Shown one piece after another: positions 27,297 through 35,607 of a DNA stretch of 64,000 nucleotides. The stretch is from Clostridium cellulovorans 743B. Lineage in GTDB: Bacteria > Bacillota > Clostridia > Clostridiales > Clostridiaceae. A program made the translations under genes and the position numbers. The notes under the pieces were generated by a model. The model was not told the DNA's origin and made no database searches. It saw only the letters and a list, made by a program, of their open reading frames with translations. Where the stretch lies: contig NC_014393.1 in NCBI RefSeq assembly GCF_000145275.1, positions 2,294,001-2,358,000 on the forward strand, in the 5' to 3' direction. Within the stretch, counting starts at the first letter, position 1. Each line of letters opens with the position of its first letter.

Positions 27297-28403
27297 TTGA
27301 AGATTAAAACATTAAAAGTTAAAATCTTAGTTATATTGATTGCTTCATTTCTAATAAATTACACTGTGATTTTATCAGAAAGCTATAGCAATATATTAGA
27401 TCCTCCAGGAAAAGAAGTAACTGCAGTAAGTACTTTTAATCAAAAGCTGAAGAAAGATAAATATGTTTATTTAGGAGGTACTCCATTAGGAATAAAATTA
27501 AAGTCTCAAGGCCTTCTAGTAGTAGCTATATCTGATATCGAAGGAAAAGATGGTAAAATATATAGACCTGCGTTAGAGTGCGATATCCGTATAGGTGATA
27601 TTATTACAGAAGTAAATAATGTAAAGTTGACTAAAAGCCAAGATATAACAGATATACTAAATTGCATTGTTAATGATAAAGTCACAATAAAAATAAGTAG
27701 AAATGATAAGGTAATAGATAAATTAGCTACCGTTGCTTATGCTAAGGATGGATGTTATAAATTAGGTGTATGGGTTCGTGAATCCATGGCAGGCGTAGGG
27801 ACACTAACCTTTTATGAACCAGAAAGTGATTTATTTGCAGCTTTAGGTCATGCTGTTACAGATTCAGACACTAATGAGATTTTTAAGATAAGTACTGGAA
27901 GAATAGTTGAATCTTCTATATCATCAGTGAAAAAGGGTGAAAAAGGAAATCCAGGAGAACTAAGAGGAATATTTATTGACGAAGAATCTCCAGTGGGTGA
28001 AGTGAAAATAAATACTATTACTGGTGTCTATGGTTTTGGGGGAAAACCTCTTATAAGGCATGAAAATCAGAAATTAATAAAAATAGGGTCGTATAAAGAT
28101 ATTAAAGAGGGATCAGCAAAAATATTAACAACTATAGATGGGCAAGAACCTCAATTTTATGATATAAAAATAGAAAAACTTTTAGAACAAAAGAATCCTT
28201 CAACCAAAAGTATGATAATAACTATTACTGACAAAGAATTACTTGAAAGAACAGGCGGAATAGTTCAAGGAATGAGTGGAAGTCCTATTATTCAAAATAA
28301 TAAATTGATAGGTGCCGTTACTCATGTGCTAGTAAATAGACCTGATACTGGATATGGAATATATATTGATTGGATGTTTGATGAAATGTCAAAAATAAGT
28401 TAA
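27297..28403 (+). CDS. spoIVB: SpoIVB serine peptidase (stage IV sporulation)
   Basis: The 368-aa protein has an N-terminal membrane anchor (about residues 8-25), a PDZ domain (about 95-150) and the S55 peptidase domain with catalytic His in ALGHAVTD and Ser in GMSGSPI. In B. subtilis, SpoIVB is made in the forespore, is secreted into the intermembrane space and triggers pro-sigma-K processing. I place the start at TTG 27297, which has GGAGGTG just upstream; ATG 27276 lies before that site. It lies between recN and spo0A, as in Bacillus. Confidence 0.95.
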   Translation: MKIKTLKVKILVILIASFLINYTVILSESYSNILDPPGKEVTAVSTFNQKLKKDKYVYLGGTPLGIKLKSQGLLVVAISDIEGKDGKIYRPALECDIRIGDIITEVNNVKLTKSQDITDILNCIVNDKVTIKISRNDKVIDKLATVAYAKDGCYKLGVWVRESMAGVGTLTFYEPESDLFAALGHAVTDSDTNEIFKISTGRIVESSISSVKKGEKGNPGELRGIFIDEESPVGEVKINTITGVYGFGGKPLIRHENQKLIKIGSYKDIKEGSAKILTTIDGQEPQFYDIKIEKLLEQKNPSTKSMIITITDKELLERTGGIVQGMSGSPIIQNNKLIGAVTHVLVNRPDTGYGIYIDWMFDEMSKIS

Positions 28404-28445
28404 AATAATTTAAGCTCCCTTAATGGGAGGTTAAATTATTTTAGC
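28402..28445 (+). terminator. Terminator after spoIVB
   Basis: An 18-bp stem with one mismatch (AAAATAATTTAAGCTCCC / GGGAGGTTAAATTATTTT) starts at the stop codon. Its T tail is short. Confidence 0.8.
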
Positions 28446-28569
28446 TGAGATTTTGCAGTAAAATTTTGTATATATCTTTATTATTTCTGGTGTATACTGT
28501 ATAATAATATAGGAGAACTTCAATATATAAAAAAAAATGGTTTAAATTAACAATTTAATATTTTTTTTA

Positions 28570-28598
28570 GAAGGATTATTCTTAGACTTGTCGAATAT
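28570..28598 (+). promoter_or_regulatory. Sigma-H-type spo0A promoter overlapping an exact 0A box
   Basis: GAAGGATTA and GTCGAATAT with an 11-base spacer fit the sigma-H pattern RNAGGAWWW-N11/12-RNNGAATWW. TGTCGAA at 28589-28595 is the exact 0A-box consensus and overlaps the -10 element. spo0A autoregulation and sigma-H dependence are known in Bacillus and clostridia. The site is 39 bp upstream of the start codon. Confidence 0.75.
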
Positions 28599-28636
28599 GT
28601 AATAATGTAAATAACTGTAAATAAAGGGGAGTTAGT

Positions 28637-29452
28637 ATGGACAATTCAAAAATAAGTGTATTAATCGCAGATGACAATAAGGAATTTTGTAATATTCTAA
28701 ATGACTATTTATTAAATCAAAGAGATATTGTTGTAACTGGTATAGCAAAGGATGGTTTAGAAACTATTGATTTAATAGAAGCTAAAAGACCGGACTTAGT
28801 GATTTTAGATATAATAATGCCACATTTAGATGGACTTGGAGTTTTAGAAAGATTAAAAACTATGGATTTAAATCCAAGACCTAGAATAATAGTGTTATCA
28901 GCTGTAGGACAAGATAAAATTACTCAAATGGCAATAACACTTGGTGCTGATTATTATGTAGTTAAACCGTTTGATATGGATGTTTTTACAAAGAGAATTA
29001 GAGAAATGTTTACTGATACTATATCAAGTTCATCAGATCAAAGAACTACAACATCAATTTCTACTAGGACTGAAACAAAAACATATGAATCTAAGCCAGT
29101 AGATCTAGAATCAGAAATTACAAATATAATTCATGAAATTGGTGTACCAGCACATATTAAAGGATATATGTATTTAAGAGAAGCTATTTCTATGGTGGTA
29201 AATAATGTTGAACTTTTATCAGCTGTAACAAAAGAACTTTATCCATCTATAGCTAAGAAATATAATACTACAGCTAGTAGAGTAGAAAGAGCTATAAGAC
29301 ATGCTATAGAAGTTGCTTGGAATAGAGGACAAGTTGATACAATTAACAAATTGTTTGGTTACACTGTACATACATCAAAAGGTAAACCAACAAACTCTGA
29401 ATTTATTGCGATGATAGCAGACAAGCTAAGACTTAAAAACAAAGTAAGTTAA
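28637..29452 (+). CDS. spo0A: Sporulation master response regulator Spo0A
   Basis: The 271-aa protein has a receiver domain (acidic pocket ADDN, phosphoacceptor Asp in LVILDIIMPHLDGLGV near residue 56, Lys in VVKPFDMD) and the Spo0A DNA-binding domain ending AMIADKLRLKN, including the recognition-helix segment ASRVERAIRHAIEVAW. Phosphorylated Spo0A starts sporulation and, in clostridia, solventogenesis. It starts behind AAAGGGGAG. Confidence 0.98.
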   Translation: MDNSKISVLIADDNKEFCNILNDYLLNQRDIVVTGIAKDGLETIDLIEAKRPDLVILDIIMPHLDGLGVLERLKTMDLNPRPRIIVLSAVGQDKITQMAITLGADYYVVKPFDMDVFTKRIREMFTDTISSSSDQRTTTSISTRTETKTYESKPVDLESEITNIIHEIGVPAHIKGYMYLREAISMVVNNVELLSAVTKELYPSIAKKYNTTASRVERAIRHAIEVAWNRGQVDTINKLFGYTVHTSKGKPTNSEFIAMIADKLRLKNKVS

Positions 29453-29567
29453 TTAAGTTATACCAAGGGTTTGAGCGGTGTTTCATACCGACAAATTTTT
29501 GAAAGTATGCATAAAAAGCGATTAGTACACCTATGAATCAGTAGAAAAAACCTAATAAATTAAAATC

Positions 29568-29621
29568 TGCACTATTTTTGTAGTTATCTAAAGGTGGCTA
29601 CTATCAATAGTGCATTTTTTT
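29568..29621 (+). terminator. Terminator in the spo0A 3' region
   Basis: TGCACTATT and AATAGTGCA form a 9-bp outer stem enclosing a smaller GTAG/CTAC hairpin, followed by seven T. It lies 115 bp after the spo0A stop. The sequence between shows no gene. Confidence 0.75.
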
Positions 29622-29666
29622 ATATGTCTTTGGCAGATGTTTTAAGTTTTATACTTTTAAGAGGTA

Positions 29667-29695
29667 TTGAAGTAAAATTGTAGAATATATAAAAT
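29667..29695 (+). promoter_or_regulatory. Possible sigma-A promoter of the PH-domain gene
   Basis: TTGAAG, a 17-base spacer and TAAAAT lie about 50 bp upstream of the PH-domain gene. The region is AT-rich, so chance resemblance is possible. Confidence 0.4.
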
Positions 29696-29745
29696 ATACA
29701 AAAAGAAAATCATTTTGTAAAAGATGATTATAGGAGGAATGTTTT

Positions 29746-30123
29746 ATGGGATTACTAGATGGATTAATGGGAAATGCTTCGGAGGTTAATGTTCAAGAAG
29801 TACAAAAGGAATATGCAAATGTTTTAGCTTCTTCAGAAACCATAGAAAAAGCATATAAGTTATTAAGGGATATGTTTATTTTTACAAATAAGCGACTTAT
29901 ACTAGTAGATAAACAAGGTGTTACTGGTAAAAAAACAGAATATCATTCAATTCCATATAAAAGCATTACACATTTTAGTATAGAAACCGCAGGAAGCTTT
30001 GATTTAGATGCAGAACTGAAAATTTGGATTTCTGGTACTCAAATGCCAGTACAAAAGCAATTTAATAAGAGCTTAAATATATATGAGTTACAAAGTGTTT
30101 TAGCTGCATATGTTTTAAAGTAG
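29746..30123 (+). CDS. PH domain-containing protein (YvbH-like)
   Basis: This 125-aa protein shows the bacterial PH-domain pattern: MFIFTNKRLILVDKQGVTGKK, then SIPYKSITHFSIETAGSFD, and a C-terminal helix (YELQSVLAAYVLK). No signal peptide or membrane helix is visible, so it should be cytosolic. The family's biochemical role is unknown; oligomeric rings occur in relatives. It is monocistronic, with an AGGAGG site and its own terminator. Confidence 0.85.
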   Translation: MGLLDGLMGNASEVNVQEVQKEYANVLASSETIEKAYKLLRDMFIFTNKRLILVDKQGVTGKKTEYHSIPYKSITHFSIETAGSFDLDAELKIWISGTQMPVQKQFNKSLNIYELQSVLAAYVLK

Positions 30124-30131
30124 GAACTTTT

Positions 30132-30180
30132 AACACTGTTTTTAATCAAACATTTTAGTTTGATCAGAAACAGTGTTTTT
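30132..30180 (+). terminator. Terminator after the PH-domain gene
   Basis: A nested structure: outer stem AACACTGTTT / AAACAGTGTT and inner stem ATCAAAC / GTTTGAT, followed by T residues. Confidence 0.85.
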
Positions 30181-30391
30181 ATTATATAGAAATTTAAACT
30201 TTTTTCAGTGGAAAAAGTTCTTGAGAAATTTTGAGACTACTAAGTTTTTCAATAATGCAATAACAGAAACCTATATAATGGATTCTTTTATTTTAAAGTG
30301 GTATACTAGCATTACGGCTTAAGTACATAGGATATGCATTAGCAAATATGTTAGTTGTATTGTCAAATTTATTCGGACGAAAGGAATGGAC

Positions 30392-31567
30392 ATGAAAAAT
30401 TATATTGAAGAAGTTTATAATAAGGTTTCTATAGCGGAAGGGCAGTCTACTATAGAAAACTATTTATTTGAGGTTTATATAAAAGGACCTGTTTCTATGA
30501 AAGATTTATCAGTGAAATTAGGGATACCGATACCGTTAGTTACTGCAATAAAAAAAGAATTTATAAAAGAAGACATATTAGTACAAAAAGGCGGTGTTAT
30601 AGTATCAGAAAAGGGAAAAGATTATGTAGAAAATCAATTAGGTTACAAGAACTTAGATATGAAACTATATAATAGAATATTAGAAGATGATTATGTAATG
30701 GAAGTTGATTTTTCAGATGAACTTAAACTAGTATCAGAATACTTAAATAATCGTCCAACAGTAGATGTTACTATTGATCAATCAAAATGTACTCCAGAAA
30801 CTAGTTTTAAAAGAGCATTATTAGCACTAAAAAACAATAGCTTAATTGGAAAAAGGATATTGTGTATTGGTGATGATGACCTCATTACAGTTGCTATGGC
30901 ATTGCTTTTGAAACGACTTTATAAAGATACAATATATAGTAAGGCAGATATACATGTTGCAGATATTGATAAAAGGATTTTAGACTATATTAGTTCTGTG
31001 GCTTCAAAAGAAGGATTAAGAATTACTCTCCATCATCACAATCTCAAAGAGCCTTTTTCTAATGATATGATTGATAGTTTTGACGCTTTCTTTACTGATC
31101 CTCCATATACGATTTCAGGGATGAATTTATTTTTATCTAGAGGTGTAAGTGCGTTAAAAAAACAACCTGGTAGGATGATATTTTTTTCTTTTGGAAATAA
31201 GTCGCCAAAGGATACTTGGGAAATGCAAAACCTAATTAATAGAATGGGTTTAAATATAATAAATATAATACCAAGATTTAACAAGTATGAAGGAGCACAA
31301 ATTATTGGAGGAGTAGGACAAATGATTGTGCTTAGTACAACGGAAAAAGCAGAGCCAATAATAAAAGAAGCCTTTAATGATAAGATATATACTGGGGAGT
31401 TTAGGGTTACTGAAAGAAACTACCAGTGTAAGGAATGTGGAGAAGTAATTGTGGTTGGCTATAAAAAAGGTTTTTTAAATATAGAGCAATTAAAAGAAAA
31501 AGGTTGTCCAAAGTGTCTTTCTAAGTCTTTTGATTTAAAAGAGAAAAAAGTTGTCAAAGATAATTAA
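30392..31567 (+). CDS. BpsA-like N4-bis(aminopropyl)spermidine synthase family protein (DUF43)
   Basis: This 391-aa protein has an N-terminal winged-helix-like domain (about 1-80), a Rossmann aminopropyltransferase/methyltransferase-like core with IGDDDLITVAMAL (about residues 158-170) and FTDPPYT (about residues 236-242), and a C-terminal zinc ribbon (CKECG...CPKC). The GDDD and DPPY motifs are those of BpsA, which adds aminopropyl groups to spermidine to make branched polyamines in thermophiles. Homologues of unproven function occur in clostridia. ATG 30392 is six bases after AAAGGA; ATG 30386 has no spacing. Substrate here is unproven. Confidence 0.78.
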   Translation: MKNYIEEVYNKVSIAEGQSTIENYLFEVYIKGPVSMKDLSVKLGIPIPLVTAIKKEFIKEDILVQKGGVIVSEKGKDYVENQLGYKNLDMKLYNRILEDDYVMEVDFSDELKLVSEYLNNRPTVDVTIDQSKCTPETSFKRALLALKNNSLIGKRILCIGDDDLITVAMALLLKRLYKDTIYSKADIHVADIDKRILDYISSVASKEGLRITLHHHNLKEPFSNDMIDSFDAFFTDPPYTISGMNLFLSRGVSALKKQPGRMIFFSFGNKSPKDTWEMQNLINRMGLNIINIIPRFNKYEGAQIIGGVGQMIVLSTTEKAEPIIKEAFNDKIYTGEFRVTERNYQCKECGEVIVVGYKKGFLNIEQLKEKGCPKCLSKSFDLKEKKVVKDN

Positions 31568-31678
31568 TAGGTATGGTTAAATATTTTTTATGCAAATTTC
31601 TAATATTGATCTATATGGATGTATTTTCATTTGGCTTAGTTACAAACATATGTATTTTGTTAGAAAAGGAGATAATAT

Positions 31679-32599
31679 ATGAAGCTTATAATGACTAATT
31701 TTAATGTGGATTATTATGAAATCATTTATTTCTTTTTTATTTATGCATTTATGGGTTGGATAACAGAGGTGATTTATGCCTATTATAAGAATAGGTGTTT
31801 TATAAATAGAGGTTTTCTCTTTGGACCTCTTTGTCCTATTTATGGAACTGGAGCAATTATGATAATTGGATTTTTGTATCCAGTAAAAAATCTTTATTTT
31901 ACATTTTTAATAGGGACTATTTTAGTATCTATTTTAGAATACATAGTAGGCTTTATATTAGAAACAATGTTTAATTCTAAGTGGTGGGATTATTCTGATA
32001 ATAAATTCAATATTCATGGAAGAGTATGTTTAGGATTTTCTTTACTCTGGGGGTTAGCTATAGTTATATTAGTCACTGTAGTTCATCCAAGGATTGAAAC
32101 AATTATAGATGGTATTCCTAAAAATATAGGAAATGTCTTTTTATTAGGTTTAGTAATATACTTTTTACTAGATTGCACCCTTACTATTATTTCTCTTGTA
32201 AACCTAAAAGCAAGGTTTGTAAAACTAACAAACCTGTATCAAGAGGCTAAAGAGAATTACAGTGAAATGTTAAGTGTTTCTAAAGAAAAATATTCCGAAA
32301 GATTTAATAGTTCAAAGGAATCTTTATTATCTAGATTGCCTAATGTAGATGGCGTTATAAGTAATTCAAAAGCTAAATATGTAGAGATTGTAAATAATTC
32401 AAAAGAAACTATTCTATCGAAACTTCCTCATGTACACGTAGAGGAAGTATTAAAGGAATTTAAAGAAAAATATGATAAAGTTGTTGGAGAATTTAACTTT
32501 AATCACAAAAGACTTCTTAGAGCATATCCAGCAATTAACCCTAAAAAGTTTGAGGAATTGATAAAAGAGTTAAAAGAAAAGCTAGATAAAAAGATTTAA
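31679..32599 (+). CDS. CmpB-type putative ABC transporter permease (PF06541 family) with repeat tail
   Basis: The 306-aa membrane protein has about five to six helices in residues 15-175 with the family signature YAFMGWITEVIYAY, then RGFLFGPLCPIYGTGA. The tail (about 180-306) is hydrophilic and helical. It contains two related units of about 28 residues (SKEKYSERFNSSKES... and SKAKYVEIVNNSKET..., both leading into LS-LP-V). The family is named for transporter permeases but no ATPase is nearby; function is unknown. AAGGAG precedes ATG 31679. Confidence 0.8.
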   Translation: MKLIMTNFNVDYYEIIYFFFIYAFMGWITEVIYAYYKNRCFINRGFLFGPLCPIYGTGAIMIIGFLYPVKNLYFTFLIGTILVSILEYIVGFILETMFNSKWWDYSDNKFNIHGRVCLGFSLLWGLAIVILVTVVHPRIETIIDGIPKNIGNVFLLGLVIYFLLDCTLTIISLVNLKARFVKLTNLYQEAKENYSEMLSVSKEKYSERFNSSKESLLSRLPNVDGVISNSKAKYVEIVNNSKETILSKLPHVHVEEVLKEFKEKYDKVVGEFNFNHKRLLRAYPAINPKKFEELIKELKEKLDKKI

Positions 32600-32607
32600 G
32601 ATAACAA

Positions 32608-32646
32608 AAAGACTACAGAAAACTTTGTAAAGTATCTGTAGTCTTT
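32608..32646. terminator. Bidirectional terminator between convergent genes
   Basis: A 12-bp perfect stem (AAAGACTACAGA / TCTGTAGTCTTT) lies between the 3' ends of the CmpB-type gene (plus) and the GH26 gene (minus). Confidence 0.85.
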
Positions 32647-32650
32647 ATAA

Positions 32651-34024
32651 TTAAATGTATTTAGCAGGGAAGTAAGAATCTAAATCTTCAAGATTTATGA
32701 CATGCGGATCATTAAAAAATTCGATGACTTTGTCTAATTCATTATAATCATTGTTTAGGAAGTTATTCCATGTCATAAACCAAAGCCAAGGAGTATTACT
32801 TTCTTTTATAAGATTTGGATTAGGGATGGAGCCATTTTCACCAAGTGCCATTGGCTTACTTGGTGTTGGTATTAAAGCTGTTTCATAAAAATCATAAGTT
32901 AATGGACCATAATTTTTCATAGGACCATAGATATCTCTACTGTTAATATCAACCACATCATCTCCAGGATAATATTCTTCAAATGTAGCATTCCAAACCC
33001 ATATTAAATTGTTTAACTGATGTAGGTTTGTAAATCTATCATACATTAATCTATAGAGTTCTATATATGGCTTTGGTCCTTTAGCTCCCCACCAAAACCA
33101 ACTTCCGTGAGCTTCATGTAGTGGCCTGAAAAGGATAGGCACGTTGGCAGCTTTAAATAATTTTAATTGATCTGCTATCATATCCATATCTTTTATCATA
33201 GACATATATTCTAAAGAATCAGGTGAAAGAGCTTTTTCGATGTCAAAGGTAGTGTTTTCTGTATAAAAACTTTTATCTCTGCCGTGAAGGGGAGAAAACC
33301 AATGCCAACAGAAAGTTATAATACAGTTTGTTTCTTTAGCATATTTCAAGGCAACTTCAACGGAACCTCTATTATTGGCAATTTCATCAATACAATCCCA
33401 GCTACTCTCTTTTGTATCAATTGCTGAGGAATAACTTAATAAATCAAAGCCTAATATTGCTGGAAACTTTCCAGTTTTCCTTTTTATAAATTCAAAATCA
33501 GGGCAAGTTGATTTGTTGCAATGCTGACCAGATAAAATTCTTTTGCCATGAATTTTTTTAAAGAAGTTCATAAGTTCTAAAGATTCTTTAGAAGCTTTAG
33601 GATTTGTTAAAGCAAAAGTTGGGTTAAAGGCTGCTGGCGCTTCAGTTTCATCAACCACTAAAGATCTTAAGTTTAAGTGGCCCCAAGACCTAAGCAAAGT
33701 GACTTTATTTTTTCCTTGCTCAAGCTTAATTGAGGTTATAGTATTTAATAGAATAAATTTTTCTGTTTGCTTAAAAGAAAGATCACCATAGAATTCATCG
33801 TTTATAAGACATCTATGAACTGCATTTTCAGTAGGAAGTGAATAGTCAAAACTTAACTTGTAAAATCCTGTCTTAGAAATGTCAAAAATAAATTCAACAG
33901 TATCGCCATCATTATTTAAGATATCAATAAATTTTTTCGAGCCTTTGTCTAATAAATTTGTTTTAATAGTGCCATTTGTATAAGTGCATTCTAAAGCAGA
34001 TATGATAAATGTGTCTCTAGTCAT
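32651..34024 (-). CDS. Glycoside hydrolase family 26 protein (beta-mannanase type)
   Basis: This 457-aa protein has an N-terminal beta-sandwich, CBM35-like domain (about 1-130) and a GH26 barrel. The acid/base Glu is in RPLHEAHGSWFWWG (about residue 304) and the nucleophile Glu in MALGENGSIP (about residue 396). GH26 enzymes cut beta-1,4-mannans. No signal peptide is visible, so it should be cytosolic or released by lysis. The start has GGAG eight bases upstream. It is monocistronic, divergent from the aminotransferase gene, with a shared 363-bp upstream region. Confidence 0.88.
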   Translation of the reverse strand: MTRDTFIISALECTYTNGTIKTNLLDKGSKKFIDILNNDGDTVEFIFDISKTGFYKLSFDYSLPTENAVHRCLINDEFYGDLSFKQTEKFILLNTITSIKLEQGKNKVTLLRSWGHLNLRSLVVDETEAPAAFNPTFALTNPKASKESLELMNFFKKIHGKRILSGQHCNKSTCPDFEFIKRKTGKFPAILGFDLLSYSSAIDTKESSWDCIDEIANNRGSVEVALKYAKETNCIITFCWHWFSPLHGRDKSFYTENTTFDIEKALSPDSLEYMSMIKDMDMIADQLKLFKAANVPILFRPLHEAHGSWFWWGAKGPKPYIELYRLMYDRFTNLHQLNNLIWVWNATFEEYYPGDDVVDINSRDIYGPMKNYGPLTYDFYETALIPTPSKPMALGENGSIPNPNLIKESNTPWLWFMTWNNFLNNDYNELDKVIEFFNDPHVINLEDLDSYFPAKYI

Positions 34025-34387
34025 TTGTTTGTCTCCATTCTTTTATTTGTTGTGACTTGCCTTTTTTAGAGTATGACGGTTGTTATATTTCTGGATAACG
34101 ATTTTTACTACAGGATAAGGAATTCTAAACATCGAAGATGCTTAGGATTCTATTAATAAGTTTCAGATGAATTGGAAGACTCTATCCGAAACCAAGAATT
34201 CTGATTATATTTATTATAACATATGCAACAACAAAACACACCAATATATGTTGCAAATGAAACAAAGGTGCGTAAGAATCATAGCTTAAATCTCCATGGT
34301 AGATATTTTTAAGTTGTGATAAAATAAGTATATATATTTTATTAACAAACATTAAAGATAAATTTTATTGTATAGGGGCTGAGTGTA
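34025..34387. other. Divergent intergenic region, 363 bp
   Basis: No reading frame of note. It contains an inverted repeat TGCAACA (34224-34230) / TGTTGCA (34249-34255) that could be an operator, and a sigma-K-like site at 34262-34288 facing right. A CATACTCTA -10-like element on the minus strand (34067-34075) faces the GH26 gene but has no matching -35. Confidence 0.4.
34262..34288 (+). promoter_or_regulatory. Possible sigma-K-type promoter upstream of the aminotransferase gene
   Basis: AC, a 16-base spacer and CATAGCTTA match the Bacillus sigma-K pattern (AC-N16/17-CATANNNTA). It is 100 bp from the start codon, and a short consensus like this can arise by chance. Confidence 0.3.
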
Positions 34388-35572
34388 TTGATATCAAACA
34401 AGATAGCGAAAAATTTAGAGAGGTCTTCATGGATTAGAGCTATGTTTGAAGAAGGAAGAAGACTTTCAAGTTTATATGGAGCAGAAAATGTTTATGATTT
34501 TAGTTTAGGTAATCCATTTTCTGAACCACCTAAAGAAGTAATTGAATCTATGAGACATCATATATCAGAGGGAGAAAAAGGAATTCATAAATATATGAGT
34601 AATTCTGGTTTCCCAGAAGTAAGAAAAAAGATAGCTGTAAAGATGCAAGGGGAGACTGGTATTAGTTTATCAGAAGAAAATGTGATTATGACTGTCGGAG
34701 CAGCAGGTGGACTTAATGTAGCTTTAAAGGCTATTTTAAATCCAGAGGAAGAGGTTATAGTTTTTTCACCATATTTTGTTGAGTATGGTTTTTATGCAGA
34801 TAATCATCAAGGAAAAATAGTTGTTGTTGAACCAAATCCAGAAAACTTTGAACCGAATTTAAAGGAATTTGAAAAAGCAATAATAGAAAAGACAAAAGCT
34901 ATAATAATTAATAACCCCAACAATCCTACAGGTGTTATATATAGAAAAGAAACTATGGAAGCAATGGCTAAAATAGTAGAAGATAAAGAAAAACAATTTA
35001 AGTCTAATATATATATACTTTCTGATGAACCATATGGCAAAATTGTATATGATTCTGCAGAGGTGCCAAGTGTATTTAAAATATTTAAAAATGCAATGAT
35101 TATTAATTCCTATAGTAAATCTTTAGCTCTTGCTGGAGAAAGAATAGGATATATAGCAGTAAGTAACAAAACAGAAGAGGTGGAAACTCTTGTAAAAGCA
35201 TTAGAGTTTTGTAATAGAACTTTAGGATTTGTTAATGCGCCAGGCCTTTTTCAAAAGGTTATTGCAGATTCTTTAGATTCTAAGGTTGATGTAGAAGATT
35301 ATAAAATGAAGAGAGATTATTTATACGACAATCTTACTAGAATTGGTTTTGAATGTGTCAAACCTCAAGGTGCTTTTTATCTTTTCCCTAAGGCATTAAT
35401 TGAAGATGATATTGAATTCGTAAAAACTGCTGTAAAATATAATCTTTTATTAGTTCCAGGTTCTGGTTTTGGGTATAAAGGACATTTCAGAATGTCTTAT
35501 TGTGTTGAGTTTGATATGATAAAGAGGTCTATTGCTGCCTTTGAAAAACTTGCAAAAGAATATAATAGATAA
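34388..35572 (+). CDS. Class I/II pyridoxal-phosphate aminotransferase
   Basis: The 394-aa enzyme has the fold-type I pattern: NNPNNPTGVIY with the conserved Asn, LSDEPYG with the Asp/Tyr cofactor contacts, the Schiff-base Lys in SYSKSLALAGERIGY (about residue 243) and the Arg in FRMSYC near the C-terminus. It is probably an aspartate/alanine-type aminotransferase; the exact substrate cannot be read. The start is TTG 34388 with GGGG about nine bases upstream. It is followed 35 bp later by the alcohol dehydrogenase gene, perhaps co-transcribed. Confidence 0.88.
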   Translation: MISNKIAKNLERSSWIRAMFEEGRRLSSLYGAENVYDFSLGNPFSEPPKEVIESMRHHISEGEKGIHKYMSNSGFPEVRKKIAVKMQGETGISLSEENVIMTVGAAGGLNVALKAILNPEEEVIVFSPYFVEYGFYADNHQGKIVVVEPNPENFEPNLKEFEKAIIEKTKAIIINNPNNPTGVIYRKETMEAMAKIVEDKEKQFKSNIYILSDEPYGKIVYDSAEVPSVFKIFKNAMIINSYSKSLALAGERIGYIAVSNKTEEVETLVKALEFCNRTLGFVNAPGLFQKVIADSLDSKVDVEDYKMKRDYLYDNLTRIGFECVKPQGAFYLFPKALIEDDIEFVKTAVKYNLLLVPGSGFGYKGHFRMSYCVEFDMIKRSIAAFEKLAKEYNR

Positions 35573-35607
35573 TAGTTATAATATATTTAGTTGAAAGAAG
35601 GGATAAT

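Noticed and set aside
30320..30350. CATAGGATA as a sigma-K promoter before the BpsA-like gene
   Set aside because: The -10 pattern fits but no AC lies 16-17 bases upstream.
34067..34075. Minus-strand CATACTCTA as a sigma-K/sigma-E promoter for the GH26 gene
   Set aside because: No AC at 16-17 bases and no sigma-E-type -35 at 14-15 bases upstream.
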